From: JAHJQT01 sp964494655
Lineage (GTDB): Bacteria; Patescibacteriota; Minisyncoccia; Portnoybacterales; UBA2143
Direction of reading: 5' to 3'
DNA: 53,697 nt
NCBI GenBank assembly: GCA_964494655.1
Contig: CAZBRM010000002.1
Coordinates: 1-53,697, forward strand
Below the pieces are notes generated by a model. That model was given only the letters and a program-made list of their open reading frames with translations, had not been told where the DNA came from and ran no database searches. Numbering within the stretch: position 1 is the stretch's first letter; the number at the start of each line of letters is the position of its first letter. The position numbers were made by a program, and so were the translations under genes. This document shows, in pieces, positions 40,882 through 49,856 of the stretch.

Positions 40882-42693
40882 TCAATTTTTTTCTGTATTG
40901 TTTTTTTTATTCTCTTCTTCGGCTAATTCTTGTTTGGCTTTTTCTATTTCAAGTAATTGCGCCGGGTCAGAAGTAATAATCTGGTCTTCGGTGTAAGAAG
41001 CTACTACCTGAATAGCAACATGCTTATTTCCGGCAAATAAGATTCCTTCGCCAACAGCGCTTTCTAAAAGCATATATTTTTCTCTTTCGGTTAAATTAAA
41101 TGTTTCTTTAACTATCTCAATTGACGCAGAAGATTGTTTTAACAACAATTGAAGAGAAGAGTTGGTAACAATTGGTTTTCCGTATTTTGATTTCATGAAA
41201 TCAGATATATCTTGTGTAATTGTTGTCAGTCCGAGATAGTATTTTCTGCATCTTTTGGCAATACCAAAAAGGAAAGAAGCTGCGTCTTCATGTTGCATCA
41301 TTATCCATGCCTCATCAACAACCATCATTCTTTTTTTTGTCTGAGAGCGTATAATATTCCATATATATCTAAGGACAATATACATTGCCAGTGGCCTTAA
41401 TTCATCTTCCATATCTCTAATGCTAAAAACTATTAGTTTTTTATCCAGTTCAACATTAGTCGGCTGATTGAAAAAAATAGCATAGCTTCCGTTTACATAT
41501 TTTTCCAATCGATTAACTAAGCTTTCTGCACCAGTCATTCCTTTTAAAATAGTGTAGAGGTCTTGCATTAAAGGCGGAGTTATTTTGCTGAAATCCGACT
41601 CAGCTGTAATGTCTCTTGCGGCGTATGTTTTTGCAAGGGCTTTATCTATAATTGAATCTTCTTCAGGGGTTAATCCTCCAAGCATCATTCTTAACAGTCC
41701 TACTAAATTAATAATATTGCTTCTTAAAATATCAGTAGGATTATCATCGGGTCCAGGTATTGGTAAATCGAAAGGATTAAGGTGATTATTTGATGTTAAA
41801 GAGATATCTATAAATGATCCCCCTACTGTTTCTGCCAGATATTTATATTCTTTTTCGGGATCAACAATAATAACTTCTGTGTCCTGCATTAAAGAACGCA
41901 GAACTTCTAATTTAACAGAGTATGATTTTCCAGAGCCACTTTTTGCAAATACAACCATATTAGCATTTTCAAGAGTAAAACGGTCAAAAAGGATTAAAGA
42001 ATTATTGTGCCTGTTGATTCCATAGAGAACCCCTTTATTATCAGTTAAATCGGATGATATAAATGGGAATGTTGAGGATAAGGGAGCCGTGTTTAGGTTG
42101 TTATGAACAAGCAATTTATCGCTTTTTAAAGGAAGCGTTGAAATGAATCCCTGTTCTTGCTGAAATACAGCTGGCTTAGCATAAACCATTTGGTTTTCCA
42201 GTATTGCCCTTATTTCATTTTCTATTTTATCTAGTTCTTGAGGAAGATCAGAAAAAAAAGTTATATAAAGTCCGAATTTAAAAAGTTTTTCAGCGTTTCT
42301 TTGTAGTTTATCTCGCAAATCTTCTATACTTTCTACTGCCGTCTCAAGCTTGGGGTCGCGAATTTTGCCTTTTTCAAGTTGTAATGATATTTGTGATTGT
42401 ATCTGAGCGCTTTTTTTAGTAAGTTCCTTTAATGCTTTATTTGTATTTATCGGATTAATAAAAAAAGATATGTTCATTTCCCTATCAAGTGTTATGATTG
42501 GCGAGAGCCAGGCAGTGTTTAAAACTTGCGGATAAGTAAATATAAAGATAGTTCTAGCGTATTTTTCTCCTATTTGTATATAATTAGAGTTTATTTTTAA
42601 TCCGCCTGGAGAGATTAAATCAACAAGATTTATATTATGACTTGTTTCTTCTATATTAGAAGTAGATTTTATTTTTTTAAACAATGATAACAT
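40882..42693 (-). CDS. VirB4/TraC-like conjugation ATPase (DUF87/AAA)
   Basis: A 603-aa ATPase that should energise the type IV secretion-like machine. Walker A is at about residues 248-256 (VVFAKSGSGKSYSVKLEVLR), Walker B later (KRMMVVDEAWIMMQHEDAAS), and the family's arginine/Gln regions follow (YYLGLTTITQDISDFMKSKY). The N-terminal half (GEKYARTIFIFTYPQVLNTA) is the VirB4 N-domain. The C-terminus is Glu/Lys-rich. It is encoded one base after the TraC-like gene. In CPR genomes this gene is the anchor of a conserved secretion or conjugation-like locus of unproven substrate. Confidence 0.92.
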   Translation of the reverse strand: MLSLFKKIKSTSNIEETSHNINLVDLISPGGLKINSNYIQIGEKYARTIFIFTYPQVLNTAWLSPIITLDREMNISFFINPINTNKALKELTKKSAQIQSQISLQLEKGKIRDPKLETAVESIEDLRDKLQRNAEKLFKFGLYITFFSDLPQELDKIENEIRAILENQMVYAKPAVFQQEQGFISTLPLKSDKLLVHNNLNTAPLSSTFPFISSDLTDNKGVLYGINRHNNSLILFDRFTLENANMVVFAKSGSGKSYSVKLEVLRSLMQDTEVIIVDPEKEYKYLAETVGGSFIDISLTSNNHLNPFDLPIPGPDDNPTDILRSNIINLVGLLRMMLGGLTPEEDSIIDKALAKTYAARDITAESDFSKITPPLMQDLYTILKGMTGAESLVNRLEKYVNGSYAIFFNQPTNVELDKKLIVFSIRDMEDELRPLAMYIVLRYIWNIIRSQTKKRMMVVDEAWIMMQHEDAASFLFGIAKRCRKYYLGLTTITQDISDFMKSKYGKPIVTNSSLQLLLKQSSASIEIVKETFNLTEREKYMLLESAVGEGILFAGNKHVAIQVVASYTEDQIITSDPAQLLEIEKAKQELAEEENKKNNTEKN

Positions 42694-42694
42694 A

Positions 42695-43348
42695 TTATTG
42701 GTTTCTTAATTCTTTTGCTTTTTGTAGTTCCGGCTCTTCTTTTGCGTTAGGGTTGTATAGTTTATAAAATAGTTCGACTAATTCTTCTGTCTTTAAAGGC
42801 GCTGTTTTAACACCCATGCCGCGTAATCCAGCAGCTACGAATTCAACTCTTTGCCAGAGGTTATTTTTGAATTCGTTAAATTCCGTTTCTTTTGTTTCAA
42901 TGTTTTTGTTTCTTTTAAAGAATTTTCCAAAAATACTCATGTTTTTAGTAATAAAAGGGCTGTAAGGGATAACAACATAAAATGATTCTGTCATAATATT
43001 GGTAATTTCTGTAAGCCCCTTAATAAAATCAACATATTCTAATGCCTGTATTTTTAAGAGTTCGTTTTCTTGGTCGATTTGTTTTTCTTCTAATATTTGG
43101 ATATATGGGTCAATATCAAATTTTCTTGAAGCAACCATAATTTGTATTGGAAAATCAATTGAATTTAAAAAATCCTGATATTTATAAATGAGAGCGTCCT
43201 GTTCCTCGGTTGATTTTAAATCAAAATTCAAACTAGTAGCCATTAAAATGGCTCTTATCCCTTTATTTTTAAGAATAACTACATCATCTTTAATCTCTTT
43301 AATTTGTATATGTTTTTGGATTAATGCAGATTTGTCTTTACTAATCAT
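42695..43348 (-). CDS. TraC-like domain protein (VirB4 accessory)
   Basis: A 217-aa soluble protein that looks like the N-terminal half of a TraC/VirB4 ATPase without the motor: the KDKSALIQKHIQIKEIKDDV and SLNFDLKSTEEQDALIYKYQ blocks are typical of proteins annotated as TraC-like in CPR operons, with FLNSIDFPIQIMVASRKFDI next. No P-loop is present. It precedes the VirB4-like gene by one base and follows PrgI by 17 bases; the order PrgI, TraC-like, VirB4-like is conserved in these bacteria as far as I know. Confidence 0.78.
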   Translation of the reverse strand: MISKDKSALIQKHIQIKEIKDDVVILKNKGIRAILMATSLNFDLKSTEEQDALIYKYQDFLNSIDFPIQIMVASRKFDIDPYIQILEEKQIDQENELLKIQALEYVDFIKGLTEITNIMTESFYVVIPYSPFITKNMSIFGKFFKRNKNIETKETEFNEFKNNLWQRVEFVAAGLRGMGVKTAPLKTEELVELFYKLYNPNAKEEPELQKAKELRNQ

Positions 43349-43365
43349 ATTTTATTAATTACATT

Positions 43366-43647
43366 TTATTTTTTTCTTTTCCATAAATATAATTTTGGTT
43401 TTAGAAGATAACTAATTAATGAACCTACAAAATATATAAATGGCCTTCCATTGAATTTATAAAAAGCAAGAAGCAGGCAAAAAGCAATAACAGGAATAGC
43501 TATAATTAAAAAAATCCATAATTCTGCAAAAAACCATAAAATAGCAAGCACGCCTGCGCCTATTAATATATAAAAAAACTGTCTTAGAGTTAACGGTCCG
43601 ATTATTTTATCTTTTATCTCAATAAATTGAGGAACATTAAATTGCAT
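43366..43647 (-). CDS. PrgI family membrane protein
   Basis: A 93-aa protein beginning MQFNVPQFIEIKDKIIGPLT, the PrgI family start, followed by two adjacent hydrophobic helices (QFFYILIGAGVLAILWFF and LWIFLIIAIPVIAFCLLLAF) and a basic C-terminus (KLYLWKRKK). PrgI proteins correspond to VirB3-like partners of the VirB4 ATPase in Gram-positive-type conjugation systems. It lies directly upstream of the TraC-like gene. Confidence 0.88.
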   Translation of the reverse strand: MQFNVPQFIEIKDKIIGPLTLRQFFYILIGAGVLAILWFFAELWIFLIIAIPVIAFCLLLAFYKFNGRPFIYFVGSLISYLLKPKLYLWKRKK

Positions 43648-43648
43648 A

Positions 43649-44092
43649 TTATTTTTTTAAATTAACTATATTTCCATTTAATTGAGGTGTATTGGAATTT
43701 TTATTCATGTTCTCATTTTCTCTTGGCCATTCTGAAATCTTATGGATTTTTTTTAAATCATCTTTTACTGGCAGGAATATTGCGCTGTTGATATCTCTAG
43801 CAAGTTGACGGGCTGACTCTCTTTCTAAATTACATTCTTTTTCAACCGATCTTAGAAAATCAATTATATTTGTTTCTCCCAATAGAATCATTCCAGCTAT
43901 ATATGAAGCCCACCAAGTTTGGTCATCATTTAAATTATTTTTTTTTGCTATTTCCAACATTTTACTAGCTGTTTCTTCACTAAATATTGTCTTGCGTAAA
44001 TCTTGAGGTAATTGAAAATATTTAAAATACCTTTGTCTTATTAAGGGGTCAGTAATGTCTTGTAATTGTTTAATTTGATGTGGAGTTAGCAT
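43649..44092 (-). CDS. Hypothetical helical protein in the secretion operon
   Basis: A 147-aa protein, mainly alpha-helical and soluble, starting MLTPHQIKQLQDITDPLIRQ, with a Trp-rich centre (DDQTWWASYIAGMILLGETN) and a polar Asn-rich tail. No family is recognised. It sits one base from PrgI and 8 bases from the VirB6-like gene, so it is co-transcribed with the apparatus. It could be a cytoplasmic adaptor. Confidence 0.7.
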   Translation of the reverse strand: MLTPHQIKQLQDITDPLIRQRYFKYFQLPQDLRKTIFSEETASKMLEIAKKNNLNDDQTWWASYIAGMILLGETNIIDFLRSVEKECNLERESARQLARDINSAIFLPVKDDLKKIHKISEWPRENENMNKNSNTPQLNGNIVNLKK

Positions 44093-44100
44093 AGTTTATT

Positions 44101-46211
44101 TTATAACGGATGCTTTTCGCTCCATTCTTTATCGCTTTCTGGTTTTGGTTTTGATACTGCCTTTCCTGTTGTGGTATTATAATATTCTCGAATTTCATCT
44201 TTCATGTCTTTCATATTTTTTCCTATAATATCATCCATTAATCTATTATAAAGCACTGGGTTTTCATCACCTGCTTTAATTAATACTGATTTGCCTAATT
44301 TGCCGCCAAGTTTAAACTGTTTTTTAAAAGCATCAAAAACCATTTTTTGATTTCCTTCCGATTTTTCACCTGGCTTTCCGATTGCTTCTATTTGAATCTT
44401 TTCTATATCTTTAGTTTTTATATTTCCAACTGCTTCGTTAATTTCTTCCTCAACTTTTTTTATGTCTTGTGGATCTATGTTTTTTGCTATAGGCGCTAAA
44501 TCAAGTCTAGATACAATAACATCTTTTTCTTGGCCATATTTTTTTGTTAATTCTATCATTTTCTTTATTTTCTTATCATCAAAGTTTTTAAGTCCATCTT
44601 TGCGTCCTGCTAAAATTTTACCAATAGCAGCTTTGTTTTGTGGATTTGCTGATTCATAGTCTTGTTCAAGATTTTTAGTAGTTCTGTCTTTGTATTTCTT
44701 TTCTGCTCCAGCAAAAGCAGTTCTTTCTCTTTCTTCAAAAGCTCGAGGTCCTCTACCTATTTGTTTTGTTGCCCATTTAGCTCCTGTTACTTTACCAACC
44801 CATCCCATTTTTTCGCCATAATTACCTATTCCTCTTCCTATTTTTCCAGCTCTCTCAGCCGTTGCCGTTTGAACTCTTCTACCTGCCCATTTAGCACTTC
44901 CTTTACCAGCGCNNNNNNNNNNNNNNNNNNNNNNNNNNNNNNNNNNNNNNNNNNNNNNNNNNNNNNNNNNNNNNNNNNNNNNNNNNNNNNNNNNNNNNNN
45001 NNNNNNNNNNNNTTACCAGCGCCTTTGGCTATATTAATTGCTCCTGATGCTCCGTAAATGCTTATTTTCTGTGCGACGATAAGTGAGCCAATGAGCATAC
45101 CACAAGCCAAGATAAATTGAACTAGATTTTCTGGCGCCATTACTTGAGGCATAATTTTTGTCCCAAGAACGTCGTTAGTAACTACTTCACTCATGCCTTC
45201 AATGATTTCTCCGCCAGTTTTTGGAGCTTGACCTTTAATGAATTTTAACCAAGAATTAACGCTTAACCAGATAAAGAAAATTGCGGCTGGAGCAAAAAAG
45301 ACCCATTTGATAAAACTATTCCACCATTTTTCCCATAAGTTTTTCGTGGCTGGTAAAATCCAAAAAAACCAGGCAATAGGAGCTAAAATTAGCAAAAACC
45401 AAATAACAAGAACTCTAATTAATAAAAGAAAGGCTAAGGCGGCAAAAACAAAAGCAGCAATAATAGTAAAAATTATTGAAAGAAATAAAGCGGCAATAAC
45501 TTTCCAAAAAAGATCTCCTTTAATATTACCCCAATCTACTTTAGGCGCTGTTATTTCATAACAATTATTACCCGTAGAAACATTACAAAAAATATTACAT
45601 GCTGTTTGGTTACTCCAAACTTGATCTGGCAATAATGCCCAGTCGCATCCCCACTGACTTTCAGCTGGTTCTTGAACTGTGCCAACCATTATTTTAGTCA
45701 GTTGCATTTGATCGGCAATATTTATAAAAAAATCCTGACTGTCTTCAATAAAAAAATTAGTTAGGACGCCTGAAAAATCAATAATAACTCCACAGAACAC
45801 CAAACTGAAATTAATTAAAAGAGCGGCGATAATTAATTTTGGCAAAAGCGTTTTCATCCCGTATGTTGTTACTCCTAAAATAGTGGCAAAGGCGATAACC
45901 ATTAAAATTAAAACAAAGAGCATATTAACTAGGTCACGAACAATTCCCCAGCCATCTTTAACCATTTGAGTATTTTGTAGATTAGTAAAATTAAGAATAC
46001 CTTGAGCTAAACCAGCTAACCAAACAACTAAACTTCCGATTAATTCTTGCATCATTAAAAGAAAACCGCCTAACATGGTTTTAAGTCCATCAACAATACC
46101 AAGATCAGTTTCTGCTTCTGCATCTTCTACTCCAAAAACAAGAACCCCTGACAAGCTAATTGCAATAATCAGTAATATGATAGGAATAAGTTTTTTAATT
46201 TTTTTTAGCAT
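44101..46211 (-). CDS. VirB6/TrbL-like polytopic membrane protein, spanning the assembly gap
   Basis: The N-terminal part (46211 to the gap) has a signal segment (LIPIILLIIAISLSGVLVFG) and about seven hydrophobic helices, typical of VirB6/TrbL channel proteins (LLPKLIIAALLINFSLVFCG, LLLIRVLVIWFLLILAPIAW). The C-terminal part after the gap is soluble and charged. The gap flanks share TTACCAGCGC; merging them gives one continuous frame, ...NIAKGAGKGSAKWAGRR..., of about 689 residues. Counting the 100 Ns literally shifts the frame and creates a false stop at 44838. The ATG at 46211 is chosen over an upstream in-frame start because it follows the previous stop by five bases. Confidence 0.82.
44913..45012. 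other. Assembly gap (100 Ns), probably of zero or negative true length
   Basis: Exactly 100 N bases, a common placeholder for gaps of unknown size. The ten bases before the gap (44903-44912 region) and the ten after it (45013-45022) are both TTACCAGCGC, as expected for two overlapping contig ends that were not merged. Confidence 0.95.
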
Positions 46212-46216
46212 AAATC

Positions 46217-46774
46217 TTATCCGCAACAAATTGGTCCGCAACAGTGGCATAGACATATGCAAGGACCACAAGCTGCGCAAGGATCAAAGAAAAGAATATT
46301 ATTTTTAATTTCTTCAAGCTCTTTTTCTCTTTGAGCGCAAGCTGATTCACAATATTCGCTTTCCTGATCAATATCTTGACTATTAGAACAACTTGGCGCT
46401 CCTTTAATATTTTCTAATTCTAGTTCTAATTCTAATGATAATTTTTCAACTTCTGCTAATATATCATCCATTGATTGCTCATTTTGTTCTATATTCTTTT
46501 CTAAATTTTGTTCAAATTCCTTTTCTATTGATTTCTTATTTTCATCAATATTAGAAAATATATCAGGAATAATATTTATTGTATCAATTAATTTTATATC
46601 TTCTATTTTACCAAATAATCCTAATGATATCTTATCTTTATCACTCTGAGATTGTTCCATAATATTTCCATCTTTAATCTCTTGGTTAGTTGGTTGTTTT
46701 GGATTAATGAAATAAATTATCAGAGAGCTGATTAAAATAAGAGGCAAGAGAATAAATATTTCTTTCTTTTTCAT
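46217..46774 (-). CDS. Membrane-anchored protein with a cysteine-clustered C-terminus
   Basis: A 185-aa protein: an N-terminal membrane helix (EIFILLPLILISSLIIYFIN), a long acidic helical middle with Glu/Asn-rich coiled-coil character (residues ~40-130), a C-x-x-x-C pair (YCESACAQ), and a tail ending DPCAACGPCICLCHCCGPICCG in which nine of the last 21 residues are cysteine. No known domain is recognised. The start is the ATG at 46774; a TTG four codons upstream overlaps the preceding gene. It lies between the large secreted protein and the VirB6-like gene, so it is probably an extracytoplasmic part of the secretion system. The tail could bind metal, form disulfides or be lipid-modified. Confidence 0.75.
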   Translation of the reverse strand: MKKKEIFILLPLILISSLIIYFINPKQPTNQEIKDGNIMEQSQSDKDKISLGLFGKIEDIKLIDTINIIPDIFSNIDENKKSIEKEFEQNLEKNIEQNEQSMDDILAEVEKLSLELELELENIKGAPSCSNSQDIDQESEYCESACAQREKELEEIKNNILFFDPCAACGPCICLCHCCGPICCG

Positions 46775-46775
46775 T

Positions 46776-48689
46776 TTAAGGCGCAAACAGACAGGCAGAA
46801 AGATAGCTGTCAGCTGCTTCTTTAATGTTTTTTGCTTCTTCTAATCTTGCATAGAGAGTTCCTGTGGCTGGATAGGACGGAACTCCTCTTTTAATGGATA
46901 ATGCAAGAGCTAAATTAACAACTTGCATATAAGCGATACTTGCTTCTGCTTTTAAAGCGGCAAATGTGGTGCCTGTCGAACTGCCGTTTATTTCTGTCAG
47001 TAATGCTTGTGTTTGCGCAATAACTTTGTCTTCTGCATTATCAAGGTTTTTCTGCGCCAGAACTACTGGATCATTAGGATCATTTGGATCATATATTCCG
47101 TCAGATGCTTTATAAGTAGCTTCCCATATAGCAAATTTTTCAGAATACACATCAATAGATAAAATAATTGCAGAGATCTGACTTATCCATGATTGTGTTT
47201 TAGCGATAGCGACTTGCAGATCGCTTATTTCCTTTTTTATATTTGTTATTTTATATGTTACATTCGTTTTTTCGTTGCTTGCCCATGAGATAACGCTACT
47301 ACTACTACAAGCATTATTAGGATCTAATATCTGATCTAAAATTGAGTCGATTTCTTCGTATTTACTAAGGATTAACTTTAAGACAGCTAAGTTTTGTTTT
47401 TGCTGGTCAAGCAGGCAATTAGCTCCGGCGCATTCTAGAGTCTCTTTAATTGAAGTCAATGCTGTTTTTAAAAGACTAGCCATTACTTTATTTTCTTCAT
47501 TATCGCCTGGATTCACTGGCAGTGGCGGTACCGGATTTTCTGACGTTGGAACATCTTCGTCTTGAGCAAAAAGTAGACCGTATCCTTCTTTAAATGTTCT
47601 ATTAATTAAAGCAGTAAGAATTGCTTGGACGTAAACTGAATAGGGCCCTGCTTTGGCAGATGCTGCTCCTATCTGCGCGTTAAGTGTATCCCTATATCCA
47701 CCTATGGTATCGCTTACAGTATCGCTTATTGTTTGGCCGGGAGTATGAGAAATACATTTTTTATAACAGGGTCCTGGAATTCCTCCGACAGTGTCAAATG
47801 GTTCGGCATTAGGATCAGTACTCGGCTGGCATTTTGCAGGGAGAGAAGGCGTTCCCCAGACATCTTTATATCCTGATGTATATCTTCTTCCTGTATTAGA
47901 GTCAACTTGAAGATCAATCGGCCTACCATTAGCATCATACCAAATACAATCTTTAGGACTGAAAAATCCATCTCCTCTGGCTATTTCTGCTTCTTGTTCT
48001 TTATTTTCTATGCCGATGATCCTGTTTTTTTCATCTAAGGCTATTAAATAAGCGCTATATACATTATTTCCTCCTTCAGTAAGCTCAATCCATCCTTTCC
48101 ATCCTCCTTTTGAGAAATCATTATAAAAATCTTCAATATTTTCCACCATATCGGATAAAGTACATTCAGCTTCTTCTTTAAAAGTGGTCTGGGCAAGCAT
48201 AGCTATCTTTATATCTATATCAAATGGTTCGCAAAGCCAGCCAATTCCCAAATACTGGTCTATAAAAGCTCCCAAAGCGTTATCAACGCCCATTCCGAGC
48301 CAGTCGTCCAAACCCATTGTTAAGAATCTTGGTTCGGTTCCATTTTGTATCCAATTAACTATATCATTAGTAAGCTGAGCTAAAATTTGATGCAGAAGAA
48401 GGTTGAGAAAAACACCCAAAAGCCATTCCAGTATCGTCCATGTTTTTTCCCAGATTGAAATAAGCAACTTCTCTAATGATATAGCTACATTCTCCCCTCT
48501 AAAGAAATTTTGAAGCGCTTCCCAGCCAGTTTCAGGTACAGAATCAGAATCCGTTACAATACTAACTGGACATAATGCTTCTGCTTCTTGGGGATATAAT
48601 AAAACAGATCCGGCGATTGTTGCGATGATGCATATTATTAGAATTGGCGAAACAGTATTTTTAACTAGTGATTTTTGGAATAATAACAT
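46776..48689 (-). CDS. Large secreted or membrane-associated protein of the secretion operon
   Basis: A 637-aa protein with an N-terminal signal segment (SPILIICIIATIAGSVLLYP then QEAEALC), a hydrophobic stretch at ~85-105 (TWTILEWLLGVFLNLLLHQI) and a long extracytoplasmic region. Cysteines are scattered in pairs (CEPFD, CTLSD, CLLDQ, CSSSS), suggesting disulfides. The C-terminal third (KYEEIDSILDQILDPNNACS onward) is helical with coiled-coil character and ends SYLSACLFAP. Proteins of this kind recur in CPR VirB4/VirB6 operons, but no named family is recognised here. It could be the VirB5/VirB7-like or adhesin component; this is an inference from context. Confidence 0.75.
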   Translation of the reverse strand: MLLFQKSLVKNTVSPILIICIIATIAGSVLLYPQEAEALCPVSIVTDSDSVPETGWEALQNFFRGENVAISLEKLLISIWEKTWTILEWLLGVFLNLLLHQILAQLTNDIVNWIQNGTEPRFLTMGLDDWLGMGVDNALGAFIDQYLGIGWLCEPFDIDIKIAMLAQTTFKEEAECTLSDMVENIEDFYNDFSKGGWKGWIELTEGGNNVYSAYLIALDEKNRIIGIENKEQEAEIARGDGFFSPKDCIWYDANGRPIDLQVDSNTGRRYTSGYKDVWGTPSLPAKCQPSTDPNAEPFDTVGGIPGPCYKKCISHTPGQTISDTVSDTIGGYRDTLNAQIGAASAKAGPYSVYVQAILTALINRTFKEGYGLLFAQDEDVPTSENPVPPLPVNPGDNEENKVMASLLKTALTSIKETLECAGANCLLDQQKQNLAVLKLILSKYEEIDSILDQILDPNNACSSSSVISWASNEKTNVTYKITNIKKEISDLQVAIAKTQSWISQISAIILSIDVYSEKFAIWEATYKASDGIYDPNDPNDPVVLAQKNLDNAEDKVIAQTQALLTEINGSSTGTTFAALKAEASIAYMQVVNLALALSIKRGVPSYPATGTLYARLEEAKNIKEAADSYLSACLFAP

Positions 48690-48701
48690 TTTAAAATTAT
48701 A

Positions 48702-49706
48702 TTATTTTAAATTATATTTTTCTGCTTCAATAATCATTAATTGAAGCGCTTCAGCAAGTTCTTTTTGTTGCGCATCTTTTATTTTTTCTATGGCGATAAT
48801 GCCTTTTAAAGGATCTGTTTCAAATTCAGTTAAATAACGATATCCCTGATAAGCCATCCAATAAGCTCTAAGGAATTTTTTGTGAATTTGAAGCCAGTCC
48901 GACGGCACGGGCACAGTTAATGTTAATTCGTATGCTTTTAAGTGTTGTTGAGATAAACAATTAACTAAATCAAAATTTTTACTATTAATAGCTTCTTCAA
49001 TTATTTGCTCTTCTTTTTTTCTATTATATTGTCCTTGACAGGAATCAAGGGCTCCTATTCTATCACTAGCTTCTTTAGAATAATTTTGCCCGGCCTCTAA
49101 ACTATTTTCTTCAATAATTATAAATTCGTAATTTTCTTTTTCAAAAGAAGGTATAAATTCAGATAAAAATCCAACAGATGATTTTTGAATTGCTTCGACA
49201 ACTTTTTCATCTATAGCTTCCATAACTTTTTGATCTATAGAATTAACATCTTGCGTATTGATTAATGGCATTTGTCCTGATTGTAATTGATTGCTTAAAA
49301 TATATCCAAGCATTTGGCTTAAATTACCTGGATCTGGCCTATTTAACCCTTGTCCTATTTGCTGGCTGACTTCATCTGTTAATTTGTCATGAGGCGCTTT
49401 TTTAGTCGGATCAAAACCAGAAGCGACTTCTTCTCCATCTAAATATCCATCTCCATCAGTATCTGGATTATTAGGATCTGTTTTGTGAATTTCTTCTTCC
49501 CAGTCAGCCAGGCCGTCAAAATCATGGTCGTTAATTACATTCTCTGTATTAAAATTTTGAGCAAGCTGTCTAATAATATCAGCTTTGCTATTTTTGCTTT
49601 TTAAAATGGCGTAGCCGCTTATTAGCCCACTTATTAATAATATAAAAATGACCAAAAATATATTTATTTTTTTGGTAAATTTTTTTGGAGCATTTATTAT
49701 TTTCAT
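48702..49706 (-). CDS. Membrane-anchored protein with thrombospondin-3/EF-hand-like calcium repeats
   Basis: A 334-aa protein with an N-terminal membrane helix (INIFLVIFILLISGLISGYA, ~14-33) and, at ~58-95, two Asp-rich calcium-binding loops of the thrombospondin type 3 kind (DHDFDGLADWEEEIHKTDPN and DTDGDGYLDGEEVASGFDPT). The rest is helical. It is the first gene of the operon running down to the VirB2-like gene, with a TATAAT-type -10 box just upstream on the minus strand. Similar calcium-loop proteins are common near CPR secretion loci and may mediate adhesion; the function is unproven. Confidence 0.82.
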   Translation of the reverse strand: MKIINAPKKFTKKINIFLVIFILLISGLISGYAILKSKNSKADIIRQLAQNFNTENVINDHDFDGLADWEEEIHKTDPNNPDTDGDGYLDGEEVASGFDPTKKAPHDKLTDEVSQQIGQGLNRPDPGNLSQMLGYILSNQLQSGQMPLINTQDVNSIDQKVMEAIDEKVVEAIQKSSVGFLSEFIPSFEKENYEFIIIEENSLEAGQNYSKEASDRIGALDSCQGQYNRKKEEQIIEEAINSKNFDLVNCLSQQHLKAYELTLTVPVPSDWLQIHKKFLRAYWMAYQGYRYLTEFETDPLKGIIAIEKIKDAQQKELAEALQLMIIEAEKYNLK

Positions 49707-49724
49707 TATATAATATTATACAAC

Positions 49725-49730
49725 ATTTTT
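49725..49730 (-). promoter_or_regulatory. Candidate -10 box of the secretion operon
   Basis: The minus strand reads TGTTGTATAATATTATATAATG just before the start at 49706; TATAAT at 49725-49730 is a perfect -10 element and carries an upstream TG-like extension. The -35 region 17 bases further is weak. The site is close to the start codon (about 19 bases), so the leader would be short. Confidence 0.45.
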
Positions 49731-49759
49731 AAGGATTAGAAAAACGCTATTTTTATCAG

Positions 49760-49768
49760 TTATCCACA
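49760..49768 (+). promoter_or_regulatory. Perfect DnaA-box sequence beside the lipoprotein promoter
   Basis: TTATCCACA, the full DnaA-box consensus, lies four bases upstream of the -35 element at 49772 in the divergent spacer. One perfect nine-base match can occur by chance in a sequence this long, so a regulatory role is only possible, not shown. Confidence 0.4.
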
Positions 49769-49771
49769 CTC

Positions 49772-49800
49772 TTGACATTTTGATATAAATAGTTTATCAT
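49772..49800 (+). promoter_or_regulatory. Strong promoter of the lipoprotein island
   Basis: TTGACA (49772-49777), a 17-base spacer and TATCAT (49795-49800). The gene starts at 49857, leaving a leader of about 50 bases that contains a purine-rich ribosome binding site (AGAGGAGGGAAAGAA). Confidence 0.8.
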
Positions 49801-49856
49801 AACAATAGTTATTTATAAATTTAATATGAATATATACAAGAAGAGGAGGGAAAGAA

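Noticed and set aside
44838..44912. Reading the VirB6-like frame straight through the Ns to a stop at 44838 (tail LVKEVLNGQVEEFKRQRLRE).
   Set aside because: The 100 Ns are a placeholder; the tail is in a different frame from the conserved downstream part, whereas merging the shared flanks restores one frame.
46783..46806. A further copy of the dispersed repeat (AGACAGGCAGAAAGATAG).
   Set aside because: The order of the shared pieces is swapped relative to the other copies and it lies in coding sequence; probably coincidence.
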